64,000 bases of DNA. It comes from DATBGS01 sp036557885 (lineage in GTDB: Bacteria; Chloroflexota; Ktedonobacteria; Ktedonobacterales; DATBGS01). The notes under the pieces are model-generated. The model did not search any database. It was given only the letters and a program-made list of their open reading frames with translations, and had not been told where the DNA came from. Location of the stretch: contig DATBGS010000003.1 in assembly GCA_036557885.1 (NCBI GenBank), positions 76,731 to 140,730 on the forward strand. The letters are read 5' to 3'. The position numbers were made by a program, and so were the translations under genes. Of the stretch, positions 41,944-50,148 are shown piece by piece (position 1 is the stretch's first letter; every line of letters starts with the position of its first letter).

Positions 41944-44925
41944 TTAAGAACCTGTGATGCCTGGGATGGAGTTTTCGCCAATTACTGGTGTCTTTGCTCG
42001 TGGGAGTGCCTGGTCTGCTGGCATAAGGCGTCCCTCTTGCCAGGTAGCGATGAAGGCTTCCTCGCCAAGCTGGTCACGAACAACAACGATGGCAGGGTCA
42101 TGTTCGGCACGTTCAACGGGGTGCAGTGGTGCGCCAAGCTCTTCACGCAGCGCTTCTGCCATTCCCCAAAGCAGCACCGCCTGGGCTGGATCGCCTTGTG
42201 CTGCTATCGCGCGCGCCAGCCCTTCCAGTCCCGTGGCGATCAACTCTCTCTGGCCCAGCTCTCTGGCCATAGTCAGGCTTTCTTCATAGAGTGTGCGAGC
42301 AAGGGCCAGATCCCCCCGAGTAGCCTCCACCCTTCCCAACAAAGCGAGCGCTTCCGCTATCCCCTCTCGATACCCCATCTCTCTGTAGAGGAACAGCCCC
42401 TCTTCTACCCGCGTTCGTGCCGTGGCAACGTCTCCCTGCTTGAGTGCCACCGACCCGAGCAGCAGAGAAGAGACCGCTATCCCCTCCTTGTCCCCTACCT
42501 CCCGGTCCAGCGCGAGCCCCTGCGCCAGCAATGGGTACACCATCGTTCTCTCCCCCTGAGAGACAAACAGCGTAGCCGCCATCTGGGTCAGGGAGGCAGC
42601 TACCCCCCGCTTGTTGTTTAGCCTCCTGAAGAGCGCCAAACCCTCCTCAAGCGAGGTAAAGGCCCTGATATACTCTCCTTGCTTGATGTTGAGCAATCCG
42701 AGCGAAAAGAGCGACCAGGCGACGCGATCCGGGTTTCCAAGCTCTCGGTACAGAGCAAGGGCTGCTTCCATCAGGGATCGTGCGGTTGGGAAATCGGCCT
42801 TTCGCCAGGCAGCGATGCCGAGCCGATTGAGCACGAGGGCGATGCCCCGTTTATCTCCAAGTTCTCGAAACAGCGCCAGACTCTCCTGGGCCAGTGTCTT
42901 GCCCCGATCATAGTCGCTCTGCATGAAAGAGAGTCGCGCTGCGGCAAGGAGCGCCTTCGCACGCACCGATGGCCCTCCTCCCGTGCAGGCTTCGAGTGCC
43001 TGCTCTAAGAAGCTCAGCCCCTCACTGCGGTAGCCGCGCACCACCCAGAATCGCTCTAATGCAGAACAGAGGCGTAAGGCCATGCCGGTCTGACCTGCTT
43101 CCAAAAACCAGTGTAGTGCCGCCCGCAAATTGTCATGCTCCTGCTCCAAGCGATCCAACCAGGAAGTGAGCAGTGGTCCATCCAGCGCAGGCACGGCCTC
43201 CTCTGCCACCAGTAAAAAGTGATCAGCATGGGCCTGACGGGCATCAGGTGCTTCCCCGCAGCTTGCGAGCAATTCCTGCCCATACTCGCGGATCGTTTCC
43301 AGCATCAGGAGGCGTGGCTCCTCCCTGTCTTCCCCCGTTTGCTCGATGGATCGCAGTAAACTTTTATCAATGAGCGAGGCTATGTCATCCATCTCGTCGC
43401 CAGTTCCGGCGCAAACAGCTTCGGCGGCCTGGAAGGTGCAGCCACCTACAAACACCGAGAGCCAGCGGAAGAGTCGTTGTTCCTGAGCATTGAGCAGGTG
43501 GTAGCTCCAGGAGATGGTATTGCGCAGCGTCTGCTGTCGTGTCGGCACATCCCGCGCCCCACCTGTTAGCAAAGTCAGGAGTCGCCCCATGCGCGCGAGC
43601 AGAGCCTGCGGAGACAGCAGTTTCATGCGTGCCGCTGCTAACTCAATTGCCAGTGGCAACCCATCCAGACGAACGCAGATCTCCGCGACCTCCCTGGCGT
43701 TGGCCGTCGTCAAACGGAACTCGGGCTTGATAGCCTGCACCCGCTGCACAAAGAGCGCGACAGAGGAGAAGTGTGCGAGTGCCGCCAGCCGGGGAAGATG
43801 TGCCGGATCGGGCAACGCCAGCGGTGGAACTGCGAACTCGTGCTCCGCACGCACATGCAGCACCTCCCGGCTTGTCACCAGCACCTTGAGTCGCGGGCAC
43901 AACGCAAGGATCTCCGCCACCTGTTCTGCTGCTCCAACCACCTGTTCAAAGTTGTCCAGCAGCAGCAATACGGGCCTCCTTTGCAGCGTTTCCGCCACGC
44001 GCGCCGCTAGAGTCTGTCCCGCCCCATCCCGAATGCCAAGCGCCTGCGCGATGGTAGGCAGGACCAGCATGGGGTCGGTGATCGAAGCGAGCGAGACAAA
44101 AAAAACGCCTCCCATGAACACATCTCGAAGCCCTGCTGCCACCTGGAGCGACAGGCGGCTTTTGCCCGTGCCACCCGGTCCTGTTAAAGTCACCAGCCGC
44201 ACATCCTCGCGGCGCAAGAGCTTCTCGATCTGCGCCACCTCATCCTCTCGCCCAACGAGCGCAGTTGGCGGCACAGGGAGCGTGTCAGCATGACCACCCT
44301 GCGTCTTGAGAGGAGGAAAATCGGCAGGCAGTCCAGCAATCACCACCTGATAGAGACGCATCGCTTGCTCGAAATCCTTGAGGCGATGTTCCCCAAGATC
44401 ACGCAGGCTTCCCCCCTCTGCTGCGTCGTGCGCAACCAGATCGCGGGTCGTCTGGGAGAGCAGCACCTGCCCTCCATGAGCGGCGCTCATAATGCGTGCG
44501 GCACAGTGGACATCCAGGCCCACATACCCTTCGGTCATGCGAGAAGGTTCACCGGTATGCAGCCCCATGCGTACGCGCACCGCCACACCTTGAGGCCAGG
44601 AATAGGTGGCGAGTGCGCGCTGTGCAGCCACAGCAGCAGAGAGCGCATCACTGGCGCGAGCAAAGACAGCAAAAATGGCATCCCCCTGCGTATCAACCTC
44701 GTGCCCTCGCTGTCCCTGGAAAGCACTTCGCAGCAGGGCACGGCACGAGGCCAACAGCTCGCCGTAGCCATCACCGAGCTGATGGAGCAGTTGTGTCGAA
44801 CCTTCAATATCCGTAAAAAGGAGTGTGATCGTGCCTGTCGGCAAATCACGCACACCGCACCTCCTCGCATCTCGCAAGACGTGAATCGCTCGCTGTACTC
44901 TCACCAAATCGTTTAGAACACTCAT
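41944..44925 (-). CDS. class III adenylate/guanylate cyclase-STAND ATPase-TPR regulator
   Basis: 993 residues. Residues about 28-195 are a class III nucleotide cyclase domain (TLLFTDIEGSTQLLHQL, VDTQGDAIFAVFARASDAL, RMGLHTGEP). Residues about 225-540 are an NB-ARC-like ATPase with Walker A GPGGTGKSRL and Walker B LLLLDNFEQV. The rest consists of TPR repeats (for example AGEYIRAFTSLEEGLALFRR and similar). This architecture is common in Chloroflexota and Actinobacteria; the TPR region probably senses a partner and the ATPase acts as a switch. A C-terminal effector other than TPR is not seen. ATG at 44925. Confidence 0.9.
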   Translation of the reverse strand: MSVLNDLVRVQRAIHVLRDARRCGVRDLPTGTITLLFTDIEGSTQLLHQLGDGYGELLASCRALLRSAFQGQRGHEVDTQGDAIFAVFARASDALSAAVAAQRALATYSWPQGVAVRVRMGLHTGEPSRMTEGYVGLDVHCAARIMSAAHGGQVLLSQTTRDLVAHDAAEGGSLRDLGEHRLKDFEQAMRLYQVVIAGLPADFPPLKTQGGHADTLPVPPTALVGREDEVAQIEKLLRREDVRLVTLTGPGGTGKSRLSLQVAAGLRDVFMGGVFFVSLASITDPMLVLPTIAQALGIRDGAGQTLAARVAETLQRRPVLLLLDNFEQVVGAAEQVAEILALCPRLKVLVTSREVLHVRAEHEFAVPPLALPDPAHLPRLAALAHFSSVALFVQRVQAIKPEFRLTTANAREVAEICVRLDGLPLAIELAAARMKLLSPQALLARMGRLLTLLTGGARDVPTRQQTLRNTISWSYHLLNAQEQRLFRWLSVFVGGCTFQAAEAVCAGTGDEMDDIASLIDKSLLRSIEQTGEDREEPRLLMLETIREYGQELLASCGEAPDARQAHADHFLLVAEEAVPALDGPLLTSWLDRLEQEHDNLRAALHWFLEAGQTGMALRLCSALERFWVVRGYRSEGLSFLEQALEACTGGGPSVRAKALLAAARLSFMQSDYDRGKTLAQESLALFRELGDKRGIALVLNRLGIAAWRKADFPTARSLMEAALALYRELGNPDRVAWSLFSLGLLNIKQGEYIRAFTSLEEGLALFRRLNNKRGVAASLTQMAATLFVSQGERTMVYPLLAQGLALDREVGDKEGIAVSSLLLGSVALKQGDVATARTRVEEGLFLYREMGYREGIAEALALLGRVEATRGDLALARTLYEESLTMARELGQRELIATGLEGLARAIAAQGDPAQAVLLWGMAEALREELGAPLHPVERAEHDPAIVVVRDQLGEEAFIATWQEGRLMPADQALPRAKTPVIGENSIPGITGS

Positions 44926-44951
44926 CTGGACAGATCTATTGTACTGTAATT

Positions 44952-45392
44952 TTAAGCTGATGTCCCCTGGCAGCAGCCTGGCCTGGGGTGGAGCAGGTGA
45001 TGAGACACTCTGCCTGGAGTTGAGGCGAGATCGGCATCTCCCTTTTCTGGATCGGCTGCATCGAACACCTCGTCAGTTATCCCTAAAGAAAAAAGAGCGG
45101 CAAGAATATGTAGGCAAGATGCCAACCGATCGTCGAGATGAGCAATCCTGTCAAGACGCCTTTTTCCCAGAGTACGCAGGCGGCTGAAGAGCAAACAAAG
45201 CACAGCGAAGGCGACTTCTGCTCCGTAGACCGCGACAGCAAAGCCAGGGATGAACGTGAGGACCACGAGCACGGTGCTTGTGGGGAACCTCACCAGTCCG
45301 ACCAGGGCGAGCGGCAGAGGAATGATACCTACTATCACGCCAGCCCAATACACCAGCCAGGAAAAAGCGCGCGCTTTTGAGTGAATTTTCAT
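44952..45392 (-). CDS. small multi-pass membrane protein
   Basis: 146 residues. After MKIHSKARAFSWLVYWAG come three hydrophobic helices (VYWAGVIVGIIPLPLALVGLV, TSTVLVVLTFIPGFAVAVYG, VAFAVLCLLF) and a hydrophilic C-terminus. The ATG at 45392 follows AGAGAGGA; the longer frame upstream has no Shine-Dalgarno. It lies just upstream of the cyclase-STAND gene on the same strand (26 bases), but that gene has its own start region. Function unknown. Confidence 0.65.
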   Translation of the reverse strand: MKIHSKARAFSWLVYWAGVIVGIIPLPLALVGLVRFPTSTVLVVLTFIPGFAVAVYGAEVAFAVLCLLFSRLRTLGKRRLDRIAHLDDRLASCLHILAALFSLGITDEVFDAADPEKGDADLASTPGRVSHHLLHPRPGCCQGTSA

Positions 45393-45590
45393 TCGCCAAG
45401 TCCTCTCTTTAGACACAGCGCCTTCTGCTCGTCTAACCACTGCTCGGCCAAGCTCCGCGCCAGCGCCAGCAGCAAGGAGCCTCAAGCCGCCCGGAATGTA
45501 CCTGCGGCAGAGGTGCGCTCCAATTGTGGCGCCGTCTGGCCGCACGCGCTCCCCCGAGAGGGGCGAGTATTGACTACCCGATAGCTTGCG

Positions 45591-48119
45591 TCAACGTTGC
45601 GACTCCGAGGACAATGGCTCCTGGGCGCTCGTCGTGGCTGGCTTGGTGAATGCTGCCTCCAGAGCGGCAGCTTCCTCTGCTCGTCCCTGGACGGAGAGGA
45701 GGTGGGCGTAGCGGGTGCGGGTCTCTCGGGCATGAGGATGATCTCGTCCCAAGTGCTGTTCTTGGATCGCCAGCGCCTGCTGGTAGAAGGTGAGGGCCTG
45801 GTCTGGCTGGCGCTGGAGTTCATGTAAGAGCGCATACCCATATAGACTTTCCGCTGTTTCGAGATGATGCGCTCCGCGCTGTTGCTGGCGAATGAGAAGC
45901 GCGCGCTGGTAGAGCGGCTCGGCTTGCTCGTAGTGACCCTGCTCGCGATAGAGGTCCGCCAATCCGCTCAAGGGGAAGGCGACCTCCGGGTGAGTGCTTC
46001 CCAGTGCCTGTTCCCGAATCTCGAGCGCGCGCTGGTAGAGAGGCTCGGCTTCAGCATACTTCCCTTGCTCGCGATAGAGGCCAGCCAGGCTGTCGAGGGC
46101 GTAGGCCACTTCAGGGTGTTCTGGACCGAACATCTGCTCCTGCAGGAGCAGCGCCTGCTGCAAGAGCGGCTCGGCCTCGGCATAGCGCCCTTGCATCGTA
46201 TAGAGGACTGCCAGATTGTTGAGGACCGGGGCGAGCAAGGAATTGTTGTCATCGGGCGGCTGCTCGCAGAGCTGGCGCGCGCGCTGGAAGAGCGGCTCAG
46301 CCTGCTGGAAATGGCCTTGCTCAGCATAGAGGATCGCCAGATTGTCGAGGACGAGGGGCATCTCGGGATAGTCGCCACTCCCTGCCTGTTCCCAGAGCTG
46401 GAGCGCACGCTTGAAGAGCGGCTCAGCCTCGGCGTAGCGCCCTTGCGCGCGGTAGAGTTCGGCCAGTCCGCTCAAGGGGAGGGCGACCTGGGGATCAGAG
46501 TTTCCCAGCGCCTGCTCGTATATTTGTAGGGCGCGCTGATAGAGTGGCTCGGACTCCGCGTACTCTGCGCGCTGGTACAAATAGTCTGCTGTTTTGGTCA
46601 GTAACGGAGCCAACTCCAGACTGGCCGTCTGCGAGGCAGTGGCATTTGCCAGAGTGAGGACATGGGGCAAGAGGCGGCCACAGGCGTCCCAATGTCCCCA
46701 GAACTGATGACTGACGTCAGGAAAGACACTGTTGAGTGCGGCGCTGCCACGCTCGATCCACTGCTCGCGCTCCTCTGGGGTCATGGCATCCTGCAGCACC
46801 GCCTGCACCAGGCGGTGGATCCAGAGGGTGTGTTCGCGGCTGTTGCGCCGGACCAACGAGTAGCGTTGAATGACCGCCAGCGCCTGGTTGAATACCAGCG
46901 AGTTCGTCTCAAGGACAGCAAGTTGCGGTCCCAGGTGAGCGGCGCCTTGCAGGAAGAGCTCTTCGGGAATGGCATCGGGATGCAGCCAGGCACACAATCG
47001 CAGCAGATCAGCCGCCAGCGCGCTCTGCTGCTCTACCTGAGCAAAAGAGAGCGACCAAGTAGTCGCCACGGAGTCGGGATGGTCGGTCAGCACGCCTCCG
47101 CGGCGCCGTAGGAGCTCCATCCGATGACTTCGGAAGAGGTCCAAATACTGCTGGAGGCCACACTGGGTCTCCTCCAGATAAGCTCCCGCCTGGTCCAGCG
47201 CCAGGGGCAATCCACCAAGCTCCTCTGAAAGCTGGATTGCCACTTGCCAATCGGTCTGCTCAGCCTGGGCCAGGGGCGCATCGAGGGCGAGCAGCCCTGC
47301 TCGACGCAGCAGCAACAGCGGGCCGGTGTCCAGGTCCAGCGGCTCGACCTCCAGGCGGCTAGCCAGTCCACCCAGGGCCTGGGCGCGTGTTGTGAGCAGA
47401 AGATGCCCCTGGAGCGGAGCCGGGAGAACCTCTGGTAAGAAGGCGAACTCATCCGCATTATCCAGGATCAAGAGCCAGTTGGGATGCTGGCTGAACCAGC
47501 CCTTGACGGCATTTACGATGACAGCTTGATCTCCTTCCTCTCGCTCTGGCAGGGACAGCGTCTGGGCAATCTCGACAAAGCCGACCACCAGCGCATCCCG
47601 ACTCTCGGCACGCGCCCAAAAGATCGCCTGATAGTCCTGGGCGTGGCGATAGGCATACTCAAGGGCCACCTGGGTTTTGCCTACCCCGCCCAGGCCACTG
47701 AGCGCGGGTGGTTGCGCCAGCGCCATCGTCTGCCCCGCGTGCAACTGGCGGTGTAACCGGGCGAGGAGGTCTTCTCGTCCTAGAAAAAACGGGTTGCGTG
47801 GGTAGGGAAGGGTTAATAGGTGGGGAGCAGCAGGCACGGAAGGTCCAGCGGAGGCAGGCGTACCTCCTGCCTCCCGTTGGATGCGCGCCGCCTCGCGCAG
47901 GCGTTCTTGTTTGGAGGAGTCCAATCCGCTGGTGGTGAGCGCCGCCAGTAAACGGGCAACGGTATCGGGATAGGGCTTCAGGCGCGCCCCGCGTTCGAGG
48001 GCACTGATAGCATTGGGACTGATCCCCGCCGCCTCCGCGAGCTGGAGTTGGCTGAGTCCAGCGTCTTGCCGATAAGCTCTGAGCAAGGCGCCAAAGGGTG
48101 GGGGGGGCGTAGACGCCAT
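45591..48119 (-). CDS. XRE-type HTH / NB-ARC / TPR regulator
   Basis: 842 residues. An N-terminal XRE helix-turn-helix (LLRAYRQDAGLSQLQLAEAA, SPNAISALERG) is followed by an NB-ARC ATPase (Walker A GLGGVGKTQVALEYAYRH; Walker B LLILDNAD; GLPLALDQAGAYL) and then at least eight 42-residue TPR repeats of the pattern LAGLYREQGKYAEAEPLYQRAL. STAND proteins of this kind act as signal-triggered switches. The ATG at 48119 follows AAAGGGAG; an ATG at 48149 is possible. Iterons and a promoter lie upstream. Confidence 0.92.
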   Translation of the reverse strand: MASTPPPPFGALLRAYRQDAGLSQLQLAEAAGISPNAISALERGARLKPYPDTVARLLAALTTSGLDSSKQERLREAARIQREAGGTPASAGPSVPAAPHLLTLPYPRNPFFLGREDLLARLHRQLHAGQTMALAQPPALSGLGGVGKTQVALEYAYRHAQDYQAIFWARAESRDALVVGFVEIAQTLSLPEREEGDQAVIVNAVKGWFSQHPNWLLILDNADEFAFLPEVLPAPLQGHLLLTTRAQALGGLASRLEVEPLDLDTGPLLLLRRAGLLALDAPLAQAEQTDWQVAIQLSEELGGLPLALDQAGAYLEETQCGLQQYLDLFRSHRMELLRRRGGVLTDHPDSVATTWSLSFAQVEQQSALAADLLRLCAWLHPDAIPEELFLQGAAHLGPQLAVLETNSLVFNQALAVIQRYSLVRRNSREHTLWIHRLVQAVLQDAMTPEEREQWIERGSAALNSVFPDVSHQFWGHWDACGRLLPHVLTLANATASQTASLELAPLLTKTADYLYQRAEYAESEPLYQRALQIYEQALGNSDPQVALPLSGLAELYRAQGRYAEAEPLFKRALQLWEQAGSGDYPEMPLVLDNLAILYAEQGHFQQAEPLFQRARQLCEQPPDDNNSLLAPVLNNLAVLYTMQGRYAEAEPLLQQALLLQEQMFGPEHPEVAYALDSLAGLYREQGKYAEAEPLYQRALEIREQALGSTHPEVAFPLSGLADLYREQGHYEQAEPLYQRALLIRQQQRGAHHLETAESLYGYALLHELQRQPDQALTFYQQALAIQEQHLGRDHPHARETRTRYAHLLSVQGRAEEAAALEAAFTKPATTSAQEPLSSESQR

Positions 48120-48184
48120 GCGGTTCTCCCTTTCCATGCGCGGCCACACGTTCTCCCGAACGCAGCCTCTTCCTCCAGGCCCCT

Positions 48185-48213
48185 AGCATAGCAAAAAAGC
48201 CGCAGGAGCACAA
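48185..48213 (-). promoter_or_regulatory. sigma-70 promoter of the XRE-STAND gene
   Basis: TTGTGC (48213-48208), a 17-base spacer and TATGCT (48190-48185) on the minus strand. The start would lie about 60 bases before the ATG. Three iterons (48236-48268) begin 23 bases upstream of the -35 box. Confidence 0.7.
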
Positions 48214-48235
48214 GAGGTCAGCGTCTATGTGGGAA

Positions 48236-48268
48236 GTGTGGGGGGAGTGTGGGGGGAGTGTGGGGGGA
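48236..48268. repeat. three perfect 11-bp G-rich iterons
   Basis: GTGTGGGGGGA occurs three times in succession (48236-48246, 48247-48257, 48258-48268), followed by GTGTGTG. The period equals about one helical turn, so sites lie on one face of the DNA. The G6 runs could also form a G-quadruplex. They stand between divergent genes: the XRE-STAND regulator and the small helical proteins. Confidence 0.8.
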
Positions 48269-48407
48269 GTGTGTGTAGACTGCCAGGCGCGGCGGCTCTA
48301 TCCTGGATATGGAAGCAAGAAATGCGTTATCTGGCGCATCCACTGCACCTGCGTCCAATGGGGACGGTGGCAGTACGCACCACACCGAGAAAGGAGCTGT
48401 CATAAAC

Positions 48408-48701
48408 ATGACGCTTGTCGGAGCTAATCTTCCCCTGATGCAACAGCTGATCCATAGGTTATCCCAGGCCGAAGAAAGACTCGGCCCTCTCCTGGATGAC
48501 ACCTATACAGCAGGCTCTCAGTTTCTCGAAACCTTCACATCGCCCCAGAAGCCGCAGTTGGAGCAGGAATTCAACCAGTTGATTACCGACCTGCGGGGAG
48601 CGCGAAACTATAATTACCGCCTGCTCACCTTTTTGCAGATATTATTCCGCTACCTACAAGAAGCAGAACACGTGCAGCAGGCTGCAGACGCTGCGGAGTG
48701 A
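48408..48701 (+). CDS. small helical protein, paralogue of the next gene
   Basis: 97 residues, all helical by composition. The motif FLETF appears after about 45 residues (AGSQFLETFTSPQKPQLEQE), between two amphipathic helices, so a helical hairpin is likely. The ATG at 48408 follows AAGGAG. It is about 25 bases before a paralogous gene. No cysteines, no signal peptide. The size and pairing recall ESAT-6/WXG100 proteins, but the WXG motif is absent, so the family is unknown. Confidence 0.7.
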   Translation: MTLVGANLPLMQQLIHRLSQAEERLGPLLDDTYTAGSQFLETFTSPQKPQLEQEFNQLITDLRGARNYNYRLLTFLQILFRYLQEAEHVQQAADAAE

Positions 48702-48726
48702 TGCAAAAGAAAGGCCGATTTCGAGT

Positions 48727-49005
48727 ATGTCAAACGTTTTCTTAGCTGATCTTGCCGCGCTGCAAAACCTGATTGCCAGGTTCCGATATGGCATTGACGA
48801 GTTGGAACACATCGATGGCGCACTCAACGCAGCCTATTATCCGTTTCTCGAAACCTTTCACTCATCTCACAGGCCGCGGGTGGAAGAAGCCTTCCAGCAG
48901 TTGGAACACTACATCCATGAGGCCACGGGGCTAGAACAGAGCCTTCTCTACGGTTTTGAGACGCTGCTTACCGACCTGCAAACCAGGCAGGGAAAGACGA
49001 TCTAA
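48727..49005 (+). CDS. small helical protein, paralogue of the previous gene
   Basis: 92 residues. It shares the core FLETFHSSHRPRVEEAFQQL with the preceding protein (FLETFTSPQKPQLEQEFNQL) and the same helix-turn-helix hairpin layout. Tandem duplication and divergence are evident. The two could form a heterodimer. Function unknown; nearest companions are an XRE-STAND regulator (divergent) and a nucleotidyltransferase (downstream). Confidence 0.7.
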   Translation: MSNVFLADLAALQNLIARFRYGIDELEHIDGALNAAYYPFLETFHSSHRPRVEEAFQQLEHYIHEATGLEQSLLYGFETLLTDLQTRQGKTI

Positions 49006-49140
49006 GCCGCGAATAGCTTGCCAATAAGTAGGGGAAAGGAATAAGATCGTGGCGGAGGCCATGAGCAGCGCAATCCTTACGGCCTCTGATCCCAGGGGCA
49101 GCCAACCTCCCACCATCGGTAGCGAGAGATAGCCCTGGGT
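48997..49140 (-). pseudogene. possible MFS transporter C-terminal fragment
   Basis: The minus-strand frame reads GYLSLPMVGGWLPLGSEAVR then IALLMASATILFLSPTYW and AIRGLDR, resembling the last helix and tail of a major facilitator. No start and no other helices exist. It overlaps the end of the small helical gene. Alternatively it is chance hydrophobicity. Confidence 0.25.
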
Positions 49141-49204
49141 TTACCAGGTGCAGGAACCAGCTCCAGGAGGGGGTAGGTTTTGTCGGAGATGACAGGAGGC
49201 CGCT

Positions 49205-49990
49205 ATGTTCACTGCCAGGCAGCGCGACCAGGTGCGTCAGCGCGTCCTCGAACTAGCCAGGGCCGATCCACGGGTCACTGCCGGGGCGCTCACCGGTTCC
49301 ATGTCCTTTGGTGGTGGGGACGCCTGGTCGGATATTGATGTGGCCTTTGGGATCAGCGAAGGCATCCCTCCAGAGGCCGTCCTGGATGACTGGGCGCAGG
49401 TCTTCTCTCAGGAATGGAGCGTTCTCGCCCACTTCGATCTGCGCTCCGGTCCCAGTGTCTATCGCGTGTTCCTGCTGCCCAGCGGTTTGGAAGTGGACGT
49501 GGCAGTGACCCCCGCCGAGTCCTTCGGCGCACGCGGTCCGCACTTCCGCGCTCTCTTCGGCCCCACCCAGCCGCTTCAGCCCCCAGAGCCGCCGAACGCC
49601 TTCCATCTTATCGGGATCTGCTGGCACCACGTGCTGCATGCTCGGGCGTGCATCGAGCGCCACAAGCTGTGGCAAGCTGAATACTGGATCAGGGATCTGC
49701 GCGATCAGACCCTTGTCCTGGCGTGCCTCCGCTTGGGCGAGAACCCCTTCCACGGGCGCGGTCTTGATCGCCTGCCCACTGCCGTGACCACTCCACTCGC
49801 CGATGCACTGGTCCGCTCGCTTGAGGAGCGGGAGCTGCGTCGGGCGCTCGCGGGAGCGACCAGGTGTCTGATCGGGGAACTGGAAGCATGGGATCCCACG
49901 CTCTGCGCCCGCCTGTCGCCACTCCTGCACGAGTTCGGAACGACCCAGGTGATGCCGCCAGGTGTCCCAAACACGCTGGCGGAGCAGTAG
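49205..49990 (+). CDS. nucleotidyltransferase-domain protein
   Basis: 261 residues. The DNA polymerase beta-like core has GSMSFGGGDAWSDIDVAFG, with the GS motif and the DxD (SDIDV) catalytic aspartates, and the third carboxylate in GLEVDVAVTP. The C-terminal half is helical with ICWHHVLHARACIERHKLWQAEYWIRDL, like aminoglycoside nucleotidyltransferases and MNT-type antitoxins. The ATG follows AGGAGG. The substrate is unknown; a resistance or toxin-regulating role is possible but not shown. Confidence 0.82.
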   Translation: MFTARQRDQVRQRVLELARADPRVTAGALTGSMSFGGGDAWSDIDVAFGISEGIPPEAVLDDWAQVFSQEWSVLAHFDLRSGPSVYRVFLLPSGLEVDVAVTPAESFGARGPHFRALFGPTQPLQPPEPPNAFHLIGICWHHVLHARACIERHKLWQAEYWIRDLRDQTLVLACLRLGENPFHGRGLDRLPTAVTTPLADALVRSLEERELRRALAGATRCLIGELEAWDPTLCARLSPLLHEFGTTQVMPPGVPNTLAEQ

Positions 49991-50115
49991 GGGCGTTGGC
50001 AAGCGGGGACGAGGCGCAGGCGACTGTGTTGCTAGAGGAGAATCTGGCGCTCTCCCGCGAAGAAGGCAACACCATTGCGTACTCCTGGGCACTGGCGGTT
50101 CTGGCTGCTGTTGGG
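49990..50115 (+). pseudogene. TPR fragment of a STAND-type regulator
   Basis: The frame encodes GDEAQATVLLEENLALSREE then NTIAYSWALAVLAAVG, the same TPR pattern as in the large regulators of this window (for example LEEGLALFRR in 41944-44925). It has no start of its own and ends into unrelated sequence. It is a remnant of a deleted regulator gene. Confidence 0.5.
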
Positions 50116-50148
50116 ACAGAAAGGATTTGCACCTGCTGCGCTCGTAAC

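Noticed and set aside
48097..48213. Alternative reading frames overlapping the start of the XRE-STAND gene
   Set aside because: Shadows of the clear HTH-coding frame and its promoter.
48236..48268. CRISPR-like array from the 11-bp repeats
   Set aside because: No spacers between units and units are too short.
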